A stretch of 27,748 nucleotides of DNA from Anaerolineales bacterium UBA832 (GTDB taxonomy: Bacteria > Chloroflexota > Anaerolineae > Anaerolineales > UBA11657): assembly GCA_002296125.1 (NCBI GenBank), contig DBHI01000107.1:657-28404 (forward strand), written 5' to 3'. Of this stretch, positions 7,631 to 15,836 are shown piece after piece (position 1 is the stretch's first letter; the number at the start of each line of letters is the position of its first letter). A program made the translations under genes and the position numbers. The notes beneath the pieces were generated by a model that worked only from the letters and a program-made list of their open reading frames with translations, did not search any database and was not told the origin of the DNA.

Positions 7631-8351
7631 AGATAGTCTTAGATCTCGGACTAAAATCTTGGTGGTAGATGACGAGCAGAGAATGATTCATTTTATACGA
7701 ATGAATTTAGATTTGGAGGGTTTTTCTGTACATGAAGCGTATGATGGTAAGGATGCTTTAAATCAGATTCGTAAAGTAATGCCAGATTTGGTTATTTTGG
7801 ATGTAATGATGCCAAAAATGGATGGATTTGAGACATTGTCAATGTTAAGAGAGAATTCTAATGTGCCTGTGATTATGTTAACTGCTCGTGGTGATGAGGA
7901 TGATAGAGTGCGTGGACTGGAATTGGGTGCAGATGACTATGTGACTAAGCCTTTTAGTCCTCGTGAACTTGTTAGTCGTGTGCGTGCTGTACTTAGAAGA
8001 ATAGAGCCTCCAGAGGGTGCTGGAGGACAACCAATACAAGTGGATGAGCGCTTGCTGATTGATTTTGATAGACATGAGATTTTTGTTGATGGGGAATTAG
8101 TAAAATTGCGTCCAACTGAATATCGTCTTTTGTATCATTTGGTTCAAAATGCTGGCTGGGTTGTATCTCATGATCAGCTTTTAGCAAAAGTCTGGGGTTA
8201 TGAATATCAATCTGAAACACACTATTTACGCTTATATGTTAATTATTTGCGAGAGAAATTGGAAAATGATCCCCGATATCCTAAATATATTCTTACGGAA
8301 AGGGGTGTGGGGTATAGGTTTGTAGATTTCAAAAGATTAAATAACAAATAA
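7620..8351 (+). CDS. OmpR/PhoB-family response regulator, KdpE-like
   Basis: A DNA-binding response regulator of 243 residues from this start. The receiver domain has the acidic pair in LVVDDEQ, the phosphoacceptor Asp in VILDVMMPKMDG (Asp61 from this start), the Thr in MLTARGD and the Lys in VTKPFSP. The winged-helix output domain carries LRPTEYRLLYHLVQNAG and the recognition-helix region ETHYLRLYVNYLREKLE, which resembles KdpE more than PhoB. ATGs at 7605 and 7611 are also in frame. I prefer 7620, which overlaps the phosphatase stop by 11 bases, but no Shine-Dalgarno sequence decides it. No histidine kinase gene is adjacent and no kdp genes are present, so the partner and target genes are unknown. 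Confidence 0.92.
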   Translation: MKNEDSLRSRTKILVVDDEQRMIHFIRMNLDLEGFSVHEAYDGKDALNQIRKVMPDLVILDVMMPKMDGFETLSMLRENSNVPVIMLTARGDEDDRVRGLELGADDYVTKPFSPRELVSRVRAVLRRIEPPEGAGGQPIQVDERLLIDFDRHEIFVDGELVKLRPTEYRLLYHLVQNAGWVVSHDQLLAKVWGYEYQSETHYLRLYVNYLREKLENDPRYPKYILTERGVGYRFVDFKRLNNK

Positions 8352-8393
8352 TAATATGATTATTCGTTTAACATTAGATTAGAATATATTTGT

Positions 8394-8732
8394 TCACTGT
8401 CTAATGATAATCAACATCAATCCGATACTTATGATCATGGGCCATATCCATAAAAGCATTAATTCAAGTAGATACCACATATAATTAGTACCTTTCCTAA
8501 AGAGAATAGTAGCACACCATGCAAAAATACCATATATTAGAGCTGTAATTAGTGCAATAATAAGATAACCGTATATTATATCTACAGCTTCTGTGTTGTG
8601 TTTATCTTTTTCTAAAATTAACATTCTAAATGTTTGAGAAAGGAAAATTGAAAAAAAACATAGTGATGCACAATGATTAGCATGTTTCCAGGGTGTGTGT
8701 GAATTGGTTGCGGATTTAATATTTTCTTCCAT
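8394..8732 (-). CDS. Small membrane protein of unknown function
   Basis: I do not recognise this 112-residue protein. Its hydrophobic pattern suggests two clear transmembrane helices, about 54-77 and 83-109, and perhaps a weaker third near 24-38. The N-terminal 20 residues are polar with several His and Asn. It is on the same strand as the lysine operon, 78 bases after lysK, and converges with the response regulator gene after a 42-base gap. No terminator was seen in either gap, so it could be read through from the lysine operon. A lysine-related role would be guesswork. Base use is like that of neighbouring genes. Confidence 0.6.
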   Translation of the reverse strand: MEENIKSATNSHTPWKHANHCASLCFFSIFLSQTFRMLILEKDKHNTEAVDIIYGYLIIALITALIYGIFAWCATILFRKGTNYMWYLLELMLLWIWPMIISIGLMLIIIRQ

Positions 8733-8810
8733 TTGTTTATTTCACGATATTGTATAGAGAATCTAGATGAGTTTATTGATTAAATATGTAGTTGTCATGA
8801 TTGTTTGACG

Positions 8811-9854
8811 TTATGTAGGTATATTTTCAAGTATTGTACGAATGATTTGTATGCTTTGTATAAATTCATTGCATGAAATATGTTCATTTGGAGTATGGTC
8901 TAAGTTTGAATCCCCTGGACCATATGCAATTATTGGACATTTCCATTTTGGTGCTACAATGTTCATATCTGATGTACCAGTTTTTAGTACAAAACTAGGT
9001 TTACCATTTTCAATACGTATTGCATTTAGAGCTGTTCTGACTAAGTTATTATTTTTAGATGATCGGTAGGCATTTACAGCACCTGGAAAAACACTTAATG
9101 CTACAGGTGGTTCGATAATATTTTGAAGTTTTGCTTGGAGTTTTTTGTAGTTTGTATTATCAGGTATACGAAAAGTTATTACCATCTGTGCTAATTCTTC
9201 TATTTCATTATCGTCTGATTGCATTGAGCGAACTGTAGGCATGATTTGATCAAAAACTTTATCGTATTGTGAGTTATGATGATCAGTAAAATTTTCAATA
9301 TTTTTCCATGTTGATAGTATAGCATTACAGGCATTAGGTGTTCTACTAGCTGGATGAGAAGTAGGTATTGTTGCGCTTATTTTTATAGTTATTGAGCCTT
9401 TGTATCCTATAGTAATTCTATTCCATCTGCTAGGTTCTCCAATTATTACATATTGCGGAGGATCCATATTTTTGAGGATGTATTCTGCTCCTCTTGAATC
9501 TCCTTCTTCACCTACAGCTCCGATTACCGTAACAGTTTTTCCTGGAACTTCACCCAGGCTTGCAGCTGCAGCAAATGCTGCTAATGGTCCTTTTGCATCT
9601 ACTGCACCTCTTCCATAAATCAAGTCTTGCTCATGTTGCACCGAAAGATTTCCTGGAACAGTATCAATATGTCCTAACAAAAAAATGGATTGTTTTCCTG
9701 TTCCAATGGTACCTATGGCATTTCCCTCACTATCAATGTGAGCATTCATGCCTGAATTGGACATCCATTCTGTTAGATATTTAACAGCGTTTTGTTCTGA
9801 TCCTGTAGGACTATAGTTTTTGAGTAATCCTATAAGTAATTCTATTGATTTCAA
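8811..9854 (-). CDS. lysK: [LysW]-lysine hydrolase, M20 family
   Basis: A 347-residue M20 metallohydrolase that, in the LysW pathway, cleaves the isopeptide bond between the C-terminal Glu of LysW and lysine, releasing lysine. Ligands are visible: His62 and Asp64 in LLGHIDTVPG, Asp86 in GRGAVDAKGP, Glu116-Glu117 in GAVGEEGDSRG, Glu140 in IIGEPS, and His320 in DHTPNEH. The length and the YSPTGSE start fit LysK/ArgE-like enzymes rather than DapE. It is the last gene of the operon and begins with TTG, overlapping the previous stop as TTGA; GGAG lies 11 bases upstream. The next in-frame Met (residue 31) is too late, as it would cut conserved sequence. LysK homologues can also release ornithine, so a dual role is possible. 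Confidence 0.9.
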   Translation of the reverse strand: MKSIELLIGLLKNYSPTGSEQNAVKYLTEWMSNSGMNAHIDSEGNAIGTIGTGKQSIFLLGHIDTVPGNLSVQHEQDLIYGRGAVDAKGPLAAFAAAASLGEVPGKTVTVIGAVGEEGDSRGAEYILKNMDPPQYVIIGEPSRWNRITIGYKGSITIKISATIPTSHPASRTPNACNAILSTWKNIENFTDHHNSQYDKVFDQIMPTVRSMQSDDNEIEELAQMVITFRIPDNTNYKKLQAKLQNIIEPPVALSVFPGAVNAYRSSKNNNLVRTALNAIRIENGKPSFVLKTGTSDMNIVAPKWKCPIIAYGPGDSNLDHTPNEHISCNEFIQSIQIIRTILENIPT

Positions 9855-10861
9855 TGTTTTATTTTCTCCATTATTGCATCAATCATTTTGCTAGTTGTAG
9901 AATTGCCTCCTATATCGGGTGTGCCAATTCCTTCTTGCAGTGTAGAGTATAGCGCTTTATCAAGTTGGTTTGCAGCTAAATGTAAGCCCAAATCTTTAAA
10001 CATCATACTAATACTTAGAATGGTTGCTGTTGGATTTGCTATATTTTTGCCAGATATATTAGGTGCAGATCCATGTACTGGTTCATAAATAACACATTGG
10101 TCACCTATATTTGCTGAAGGTGCTATTCCCAAACCACCAGTAAGGGCGCTAGTAACATCAGAAATAATGTCACCATACATGTTAGGGGTTACTATTACAT
10201 CATAAGTGTCTGGTTTTATTATCAGATCATGAGCTAAAGAGTCAATCAATTGATCATTAATGATAAGTTCAGGAGCATAGTTTTTTACAGTGTTTGTGAC
10301 AGTTTCAAGGAAAAATCCATCTGAAAGTGATAGCACATTGGATTTGTGGCCTATTGTCAAATGACCTTTGCGTTGCTTAGCAAGCTTTGCTGCAATTTTT
10401 GCTATTTGTTCACATTTATGAAATGAAATTTGTCGTTCAGCAATTGCCGTGGTTTTATTTTTCCAATATTCTTTTCGTATGTATAATCCTTCAGTATTTT
10501 CTCTCACTACTACTAAATCTACATTAGGCATTGACGAAGGAATAGGTAATGATTTTGATGGACGTAGATTTGCATACAAATCTAGTTTTTGGCGTAAATC
10601 AATGATCGGGCTAGTGTAACCTTGAACAAATGCTTTTGGAGATGAAGTTGCACCAAACAATGCTATTCCTGTTTTTGATATAGCATCCAATGTATTTTGT
10701 GGTAGTGCTTTCCCAGTATTTTGGAAGCATTCCCAGCCTATTGGATATGTTTTAGTTGAAAGTTCTATGTCTAGAACATCAATAATAGTTTCTGCTATTG
10801 GAATTACTTCTAAACCGATTCCATCACCAGGAAGAAGGCATATTGTATTGTTTGTAATCAT
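9851..10861 (-). CDS. hicdh: Homoisocitrate dehydrogenase
   Basis: A 336-residue beta-decarboxylating dehydrogenase of the isocitrate/isopropylmalate family. It should oxidise homoisocitrate to 2-oxoadipate with NAD. The nucleotide-binding start LLPGDGIGLEVI (9-20), substrate loop GYTSPIIDLRQKLDLYANLRP (read as 81-101), RENTEGLYIRKE (120-131) and the EPVHGSAP motif are all present. RENTEGLY is the isocitrate/homoisocitrate type, unlike the RELTGGIYFG of isopropylmalate dehydrogenase. Together with homocitrate synthase and LysTU in the same operon this makes the homoisocitrate assignment strong. Activity on isocitrate as well, as known for Thermus enzymes, cannot be excluded. It overlaps lysU by four bases (ATGA). 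Confidence 0.88.
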   Translation of the reverse strand: MITNNTICLLPGDGIGLEVIPIAETIIDVLDIELSTKTYPIGWECFQNTGKALPQNTLDAISKTGIALFGATSSPKAFVQGYTSPIIDLRQKLDLYANLRPSKSLPIPSSMPNVDLVVVRENTEGLYIRKEYWKNKTTAIAERQISFHKCEQIAKIAAKLAKQRKGHLTIGHKSNVLSLSDGFFLETVTNTVKNYAPELIINDQLIDSLAHDLIIKPDTYDVIVTPNMYGDIISDVTSALTGGLGIAPSANIGDQCVIYEPVHGSAPNISGKNIANPTATILSISMMFKDLGLHLAANQLDKALYSTLQEGIGTPDIGGNSTTSKMIDAIMEKIKH

Positions 10862-11358
10862 ATCTTGTTTCTTAGATTATATTGTACATATTTGATTAAG
10901 CTGCCATGTTCCATTATATTCAAAGCTGTACTAGAAAATTTAGGGAAATTATAACTTTTGTCATCTATAAGAATAGTTTGATTTTTTAATTCAACTTTTC
11001 CTATACTACCATGTTTTGCATATGAAACTGCTTCTGGACATATGATTGCTGGCAAACCATTATTAATTGCATTACGGTACCATATTCTAGCGAAACTTGT
11101 TGCAATAACAGCAATTATTCCTGATTCTTTTATACAAGTTACTGCCTGTTCTCTAGAGCTACCGTTGCCAAAATTTTTCCCCGCTACAATTATGTCGCCA
11201 GGTTGTACTTTTTTTGCAAATGTTGGGTCTAAATCTTCTAATGCATGTTTAACTATGTCTTCAATCTTTTGTAGAGTGTATGTATATTTGCCTGGAAAGA
11301 TTATATCTGTATTGATATCATCACCATATTTCCATATACGTCCATATGTGGTCATCAT
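10858..11358 (-). CDS. lysU: Homoaconitase small subunit
   Basis: A 166-residue LeuD/aconitase swivel-domain protein. It pairs with LysT to convert homocitrate to homoisocitrate. The conserved DDINTDIIFPGKY start (13-25), NFGNGSSREQA (62-72) with the substrate-binding SSRE, and the YRNAINNGLP motif (94-103) are present. The specificity loop after GKY reads TYTLQ, not the usual LeuD sequence, but I would not assign substrate from that alone; the operon context decides for homoaconitase over isopropylmalate isomerase. Two ATGs in tandem overlap the lysT stop; GGGAG sits five or eight bases upstream, so either can serve. Confidence 0.88.
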   Translation of the reverse strand: MMTTYGRIWKYGDDINTDIIFPGKYTYTLQKIEDIVKHALEDLDPTFAKKVQPGDIIVAGKNFGNGSSREQAVTCIKESGIIAVIATSFARIWYRNAINNGLPAIICPEAVSYAKHGSIGKVELKNQTILIDDKSYNFPKFSSTALNIMEHGSLIKYVQYNLRNKI

Positions 11359-12635
11359 GCGATCTCCCTTGGATCGGTAATGACTCCCGTTAGTGCAGTT
11401 GCTGCTGCTACTGCTGGTCCTGCTAGATATATGTTTGCATCTGGTTCTCCCATTCTACCGCGAAAATTTCTGTTTCCAGTTGACAAACAAGTTTCACCAG
11501 CAGATGGTATACCCATATGATTTCCCATGCATGGTCCGCATCCAGGTGTTCCGAGTGTTGCTCCAGCCTCTAATAAGGTTGAAATATAACCTAATTTTAT
11601 GGCTGAATTCAATATTTCACTTGATGCTGGGATAATTAACAGTCTTGTGTGTTTTGCTATGTTTTTGTTCTTCAATAGTTTTGCAGCAATAGATATGTCT
11701 TCTAGGCGGCCATTGGTGCAAGTTCCTATAAATACCTGGTGGACTTTTTGGCCTTTTGCATTTGATACAGGATGTGTGTTATCTACACTGTGTGGCAATG
11801 AAATTTGAGGATCAATATTTGAGAGATCTATTTTTATGATTTTGGAATATTTGGCATCTTCATCAGGATAAATTGCTCGGTTTTTTAGTTCTTGAGCATC
11901 AATTTTATTATCGAGTTTATTGGCTAACCACTCAAAAACTATGTTATCAGGAGGTAAGTATGCATTTTTTGCTCCTGCTTCAGCCATCATGTTTGGTATT
12001 ACCATGCGACTATCAATGCTCATATCTGTTATGCATTTACCTGCAAATTCAATAGATGAATAAAGACCTCCATCTGAACGTATTTTTCCTATTAAATAAA
12101 GACATAAATCCTTTGTTGATACATGATTATTTAATTTTCCTTCTAATTGTATTAATATACTTTCTGGAACTCTCATCCAAATTTGATCTGTTGCCCAGAG
12201 AGCAGCAACTTCTGTTCTACCAATACCACTTCCAAATGCTCCTAGCCAGCCAAAATGAGTAGTGTGGCTGTCAGCACCCAATATCACTTCACCAGGTAAT
12301 ATTAGAGCTTCTTCACTGATTACCTGATGACATATTCCTCTTCCTATTTCAAAAAAGTGAGAAATATTTTGTTCCAATACAAATTTTCTCACTTCATCAT
12401 GGTTGCGCGCGTGGAATGGTGTTGGTGGTGGGGCGGCATGATCTAATGTGATTACTAATTTTTTAGGGTTATATACTTCTTTTATACCTAACTGAGAAAA
12501 TATTTTGGCAATTGCAGCAGTGTTATCATGAGATAGTATTCTATCAGGTATGATATCTATAGTTGTTCCTATAGGTGCATATTTAAGTTTTGCAGACCTC
12601 GATAGTATTTTTTGTACAAATGTTTGTGGGTACAT
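11355..12635 (-). CDS. lysT: Homoaconitase large subunit
   Basis: A 426-residue aconitase-superfamily protein of the LeuC/HacA type carrying the catalytic [4Fe-4S] cluster. The three cluster ligands are Cys306 in FIGTCTNGR and Cys366 and Cys369 in GTPGCGPCMG. Other hallmarks are LDHAAPP (64-70), GADSHTTHFG (120-129), the active-site loop GSGIGRTE (135-142), and the C-terminal NRNFRGRMG (388-396). With LysU it dehydrates and rehydrates homocitrate to homoisocitrate. It lies 26 bases after homocitrate synthase and overlaps lysU by four bases. The Shine-Dalgarno sequence is weak. Confidence 0.9.
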   Translation of the reverse strand: MYPQTFVQKILSRSAKLKYAPIGTTIDIIPDRILSHDNTAAIAKIFSQLGIKEVYNPKKLVITLDHAAPPPTPFHARNHDEVRKFVLEQNISHFFEIGRGICHQVISEEALILPGEVILGADSHTTHFGWLGAFGSGIGRTEVAALWATDQIWMRVPESILIQLEGKLNNHVSTKDLCLYLIGKIRSDGGLYSSIEFAGKCITDMSIDSRMVIPNMMAEAGAKNAYLPPDNIVFEWLANKLDNKIDAQELKNRAIYPDEDAKYSKIIKIDLSNIDPQISLPHSVDNTHPVSNAKGQKVHQVFIGTCTNGRLEDISIAAKLLKNKNIAKHTRLLIIPASSEILNSAIKLGYISTLLEAGATLGTPGCGPCMGNHMGIPSAGETCLSTGNRNFRGRMGEPDANIYLAGPAVAAATALTGVITDPREIA

Positions 12636-12661
12636 GATTCTTTAGTATATTTTAAGTTTTA

Positions 12662-13834
12662 TTAGTTCATTTTCATTGAACTAATACTGGAATTATTATT
12701 ATCTGCCCATTGATGTAGTATTTCATCTACGTCACTAAGTGTAATTCGCTTGTGATCAGCCATAGCTTTAATATGTAACGTAACTTCCTTTAAACTGTCT
12801 GAATCTATATGAATACCTAGTTGAGAAGCTCTATCTTGTAGGGCATTCCATCCAGTAAGTTTGTGAGCAATTGATATATATCTAGTGAGTCCAAAATCAT
12901 TGGGATTTAAGATTTCATAAGTTTCAGGATTATTTAGAATTGCTTTAGCATGGATACCTGCTTTATGCGTAAATGCAGTTAAACCAGTTATGTAATGATT
13001 AAATGGAATTTCTATTTCAACTTTATCTGCCACAAGTTGATTTAGCTCATGCAAACAATGTAGTTTATATTTGTTACGTATACTTTCTGGATCGATTGCG
13101 TATAGGCGGGCTATTAAGCCTTCTAGTGAAGTAATTCCATTTCTTTCACCTATACCTAGTACTGTAGTATCTATATGGGTTGCACCAGCAGTTAGAGCTG
13201 AATAGCTATTGGCTATAGCACAGCCTGTATCATTGTGTCCGTGAAATTCTATGTCTGAATCGGTGATTGACCTGACTGTTTCAACTAAATCATAGACTGA
13301 ATCTGGGGTAGCTATTCCAACTGTGTCAGCAATACCAAAGCGGTCAACTACGTTCAAATCATTGATTGTTTGATAGACTTTTATCAAATCTGTTTTGCTG
13401 CTACGAAAAGAGTCTTCAGTTGAGAATCTAAGTTCAATTGCACTATTTTGTTTTTTTATGTAGGTTAGTACATCGGTTGCTGTGTCTATTATTTGGGAAA
13501 TTGATTTTCTATGACTAAATTCTCTCAGGTATGAACTTGTTCCTATTACTACGTCAATTCCGTCGACTCCTGTGGCCAATGCGACCTTTGCGTCTTCTAG
13601 GTGACATCTTATGTGAGTTAATATTTTTGAGTTTAGATTCAGATTGGCTATTTTTATGCAATCTTCTAGTGAGTTAGGAGATGCGCAGGGTGAGGTAAGT
13701 TCTATGTATTCAACTCCGAAGTTAGATAGTGATTGGGCAATCTGTATTTTATCTTCTGTACTAAATGATGCTCCTACGAATTGTTCACCTTCGCGTAAAG
13801 TACTTTCGATAATTTGGATGTTATTTGGTAACAT
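12662..13834 (-). CDS. hcs: Homocitrate synthase (Lys20-like)
   Basis: A 390-residue DRE-TIM metallolyase that condenses acetyl-CoA with 2-oxoglutarate to give homocitrate, the committed step of the alpha-aminoadipate route. STLREGEQF (11-19), ELTSPCASP (45-53), the IRCH segment (75-78), VIGTSSYLREFSH (96-108), the metal-binding HGHND (198-202) and GIGERNGI (227-234) are visible. The ELTSPxAS and HIRCH/DVVIGTS patterns are those of lysine-type homocitrate synthases, including fungal Lys20, rather than isopropylmalate synthase. There is no LeuA-type C-terminal regulatory domain, so leucine feedback is unlikely; lysine inhibition at the active site is known for the family. AGGA lies six bases before the ATG. 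Confidence 0.9.
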   Translation of the reverse strand: MLPNNIQIIESTLREGEQFVGASFSTEDKIQIAQSLSNFGVEYIELTSPCASPNSLEDCIKIANLNLNSKILTHIRCHLEDAKVALATGVDGIDVVIGTSSYLREFSHRKSISQIIDTATDVLTYIKKQNSAIELRFSTEDSFRSSKTDLIKVYQTINDLNVVDRFGIADTVGIATPDSVYDLVETVRSITDSDIEFHGHNDTGCAIANSYSALTAGATHIDTTVLGIGERNGITSLEGLIARLYAIDPESIRNKYKLHCLHELNQLVADKVEIEIPFNHYITGLTAFTHKAGIHAKAILNNPETYEILNPNDFGLTRYISIAHKLTGWNALQDRASQLGIHIDSDSLKEVTLHIKAMADHKRITLSDVDEILHQWADNNNSSISSMKMN

Positions 13835-13855
13835 TTAGTGTCCTGTGCAATTGAT

Positions 13856-15022
13856 TTAACTAATATTTGTTAGAATTCTTATAATTGCATTAGTTACTGT
13901 TTGAACTTGATCTTTTGTTATAACTAGTGGGGGCAGCAAGCGTAAAACAGTGTTGCCAGCAGGTAATGCTAATATACCTTGATTTTGAAGTTCTTTTAAA
14001 ACAGGTGTTACTTTATGTTTTAGTTCTATTCCAATCATTAGACCTAATCCTCTGACTTCTCTGATATTAGATAAATTCTGTTTTTTAAGACATTCAGTGA
14101 TATATTCTCCATAGTTTATGGTATCTGCAAGTAATTTCTTGTCATTTATGATGTCTAGAACAGTATTTGCTGCAGCACAAGCTAGGGGATTGCCTCCGAA
14201 TGTGGTACCATGGCTACCAGCATGGATGTTTTGTATGCGTGATCCTAAAATAGTTGCTCCCATTGGTATGCCTCCACCAAGGGATTTTGCTATACACAAA
14301 ATGTCAGGTTTTAGATTAAAATGTTCAGTAGCAAACAATTTACCAGTACGTCCTAAACCTGTTTGTACTTCATCAATTATGAAAAGTGCTTCATTGGTGT
14401 TACAGAGTTCTTGGACCGTTTCTAGAAATTGTCTATCACCAAGTCTGACTCCTCCTTCTCCTTGTATGACTTCCATTATTACAGCAGCTGTATCATCATC
14501 AAAAGTTTGTGTCAATTTTTCTACGTTGTTATAAGGTATTTGAGTTATTCCTGGGAGTAATGGTGCAAAAGGTTGACTGTATTTTTTTTGACCAGTCAAG
14601 CTAAGTGATCCCATTGTACGGCCATGAAAACTTCGTAGAGCACTTATGATTTTTGTTTTCTTTGTACTTAATCTTGCAAATTTGATAGATGCTTCAATTG
14701 CTTCAGTACCAGAGTTACATAAGAAGATACGTTGCATGTTGCCTGGACTAAGTTCGGATAATTTTGTTAGTAGTTTAGATCGTTGATCATTGTAAAATAT
14801 TTCTGGACAAGTAATGAGCATATTAGATTGTTGCTCTATTGTTTGTACTAATTCTGGATGGCAGTGGCCAATATTAGCAACTCCTTGTCCAGAGACGCAG
14901 TCTATATATTCGTTTCCGTTTTCATCCCATACTAGTGCACCTTTTCCTCGTACAATTGTAATGTCACGTTTGAAATATACTCCACTAGTATGTTTATCTT
15001 CGTTGAGTTGAAATTTAGCCAT
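13856..15022 (-). CDS. lysJ: [LysW]-aminoadipate semialdehyde transaminase
   Basis: A class-III PLP aminotransferase of the ArgD/LysJ family, 388 residues from this start. It should convert LysW-bound aminoadipate semialdehyde to LysW-lysine using glutamate. Early HTSGVYFKRD and YIDCVSGQGVANIGH are typical of LysJ. The PLP-phosphate contact NSGTEA (about 103-108), the Asp of DEVQTGLGRTG (Asp217) and the Schiff-base Lys of IAKSLGGGIPMG (Lys246) are in place. An in-frame ATG at 15085 exists, but it would add 21 unconserved residues inside lysZ. The ATG at 15022 overlaps the lysZ stop by eight bases and gives the expected N terminus. A second role in arginine synthesis is possible. Confidence 0.9.
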   Translation of the reverse strand: MAKFQLNEDKHTSGVYFKRDITIVRGKGALVWDENGNEYIDCVSGQGVANIGHCHPELVQTIEQQSNMLITCPEIFYNDQRSKLLTKLSELSPGNMQRIFLCNSGTEAIEASIKFARLSTKKTKIISALRSFHGRTMGSLSLTGQKKYSQPFAPLLPGITQIPYNNVEKLTQTFDDDTAAVIMEVIQGEGGVRLGDRQFLETVQELCNTNEALFIIDEVQTGLGRTGKLFATEHFNLKPDILCIAKSLGGGIPMGATILGSRIQNIHAGSHGTTFGGNPLACAAANTVLDIINDKKLLADTINYGEYITECLKKQNLSNIREVRGLGLMIGIELKHKVTPVLKELQNQGILALPAGNTVLRLLPPLVITKDQVQTVTNAIIRILTNIS

Positions 15023-15824
15023 TGATGATAGTACCTTTGCCTTGCAAAGCATTTGTAATTGGTGACTTGATGTTTGCATTGGCAATTATCACTTGATCTA
15101 CTCCGGCAGATAATGCCTCATTAGCAGCTATTAACTTTCTTTTCATGCGTCCTTGTGCAATGTTATTAGTAGCATGTTCTATTTCTTGTTTACCGGTTAT
15201 TTTAGGTATGTAACTATTTGGATCTGCTATATCAGATAAGAGTCCGGACACATTACTTAATATAACTAGACTTTTTGCATCTAGTTTGCCAGCTAGTTCA
15301 GCAGCAGCTCTATCTCCATCTACATTTAAGATTTCTTTTTCATGTGATATTGCAATTGGCGCCATTACTGGTAGGTAATCAGCATTTTGCATTATTTTAA
15401 TAGGCATTATGTTGACGCAAGTAATTTTACCTGTATAGTCATCTCTTATGATTTTTTGTTTTCCATTTTCTACTATGCGAAGTGTTGATTTTCGTCTGGC
15501 TGATAATATTTTTCCATCAATTCCACTGATTCCTATCGCATTAACGCCAGACTCTTGCAAAGTACGCACTAAATTTCTGTTTATTAGGCTAGTAGCCATC
15601 ACAAATATATCAAGTGTACGTTTATCGGTATATCTACTTGTGTGTCCACTAGGAGAAGTAACAAATTTAGGAGGATAATTAAGTTCTTTTCCTAAATTAG
15701 TGGCAAGTTCAGATCCACCATGTACCACTAGCATATCAGAGCCAGTTTTATTTATTTTAGTTATGTCATTGATAATATGCTTTGTGTTGATTCCGCTGGC
15801 TCCACCGATTTTTACTACGATCAT
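15015..15824 (-). CDS. lysZ: [LysW]-aminoadipate kinase
   Basis: A 269-residue amino-acid kinase of the ArgB/LysZ family, phosphorylating the side-chain carboxylate of LysW-bound alpha-aminoadipate. The N-terminal VVKIGGASG (3-11) is the nucleotide-binding loop, VVHGGSELA (33-41) the substrate loop, and the distal DGDRAAAELAGKL segment the second nucleotide-site block. SPSGHTSRYTD (58-68) is characteristic of LysZ and differs from acetylglutamate kinases. There is no N-terminal extension of the arginine-sensitive kinase type. AGGAG is nine bases before the ATG. It lies 12 bases after lysY. Confidence 0.92.
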   Translation of the reverse strand: MIVVKIGGASGINTKHIINDITKINKTGSDMLVVHGGSELATNLGKELNYPPKFVTSPSGHTSRYTDKRTLDIFVMATSLINRNLVRTLQESGVNAIGISGIDGKILSARRKSTLRIVENGKQKIIRDDYTGKITCVNIMPIKIMQNADYLPVMAPIAISHEKEILNVDGDRAAAELAGKLDAKSLVILSNVSGLLSDIADPNSYIPKITGKQEIEHATNNIAQGRMKRKLIAANEALSAGVDQVIIANANIKSPITNALQGKGTIING

Positions 15825-15836
15825 TCTATATTTCTC

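Noticed and set aside
14118..14534. 138-codon open frame on the plus strand inside lysJ
   Set aside because: Opposite strand of a conserved aminotransferase with an intact PLP site; composition is that of a reversed coding sequence.
14959..15085. Longer lysJ start at 15085
   Set aside because: The extra 21 residues lie wholly in lysZ and have no family similarity; the ATG at 15022 overlaps the lysZ stop in the usual coupled way.
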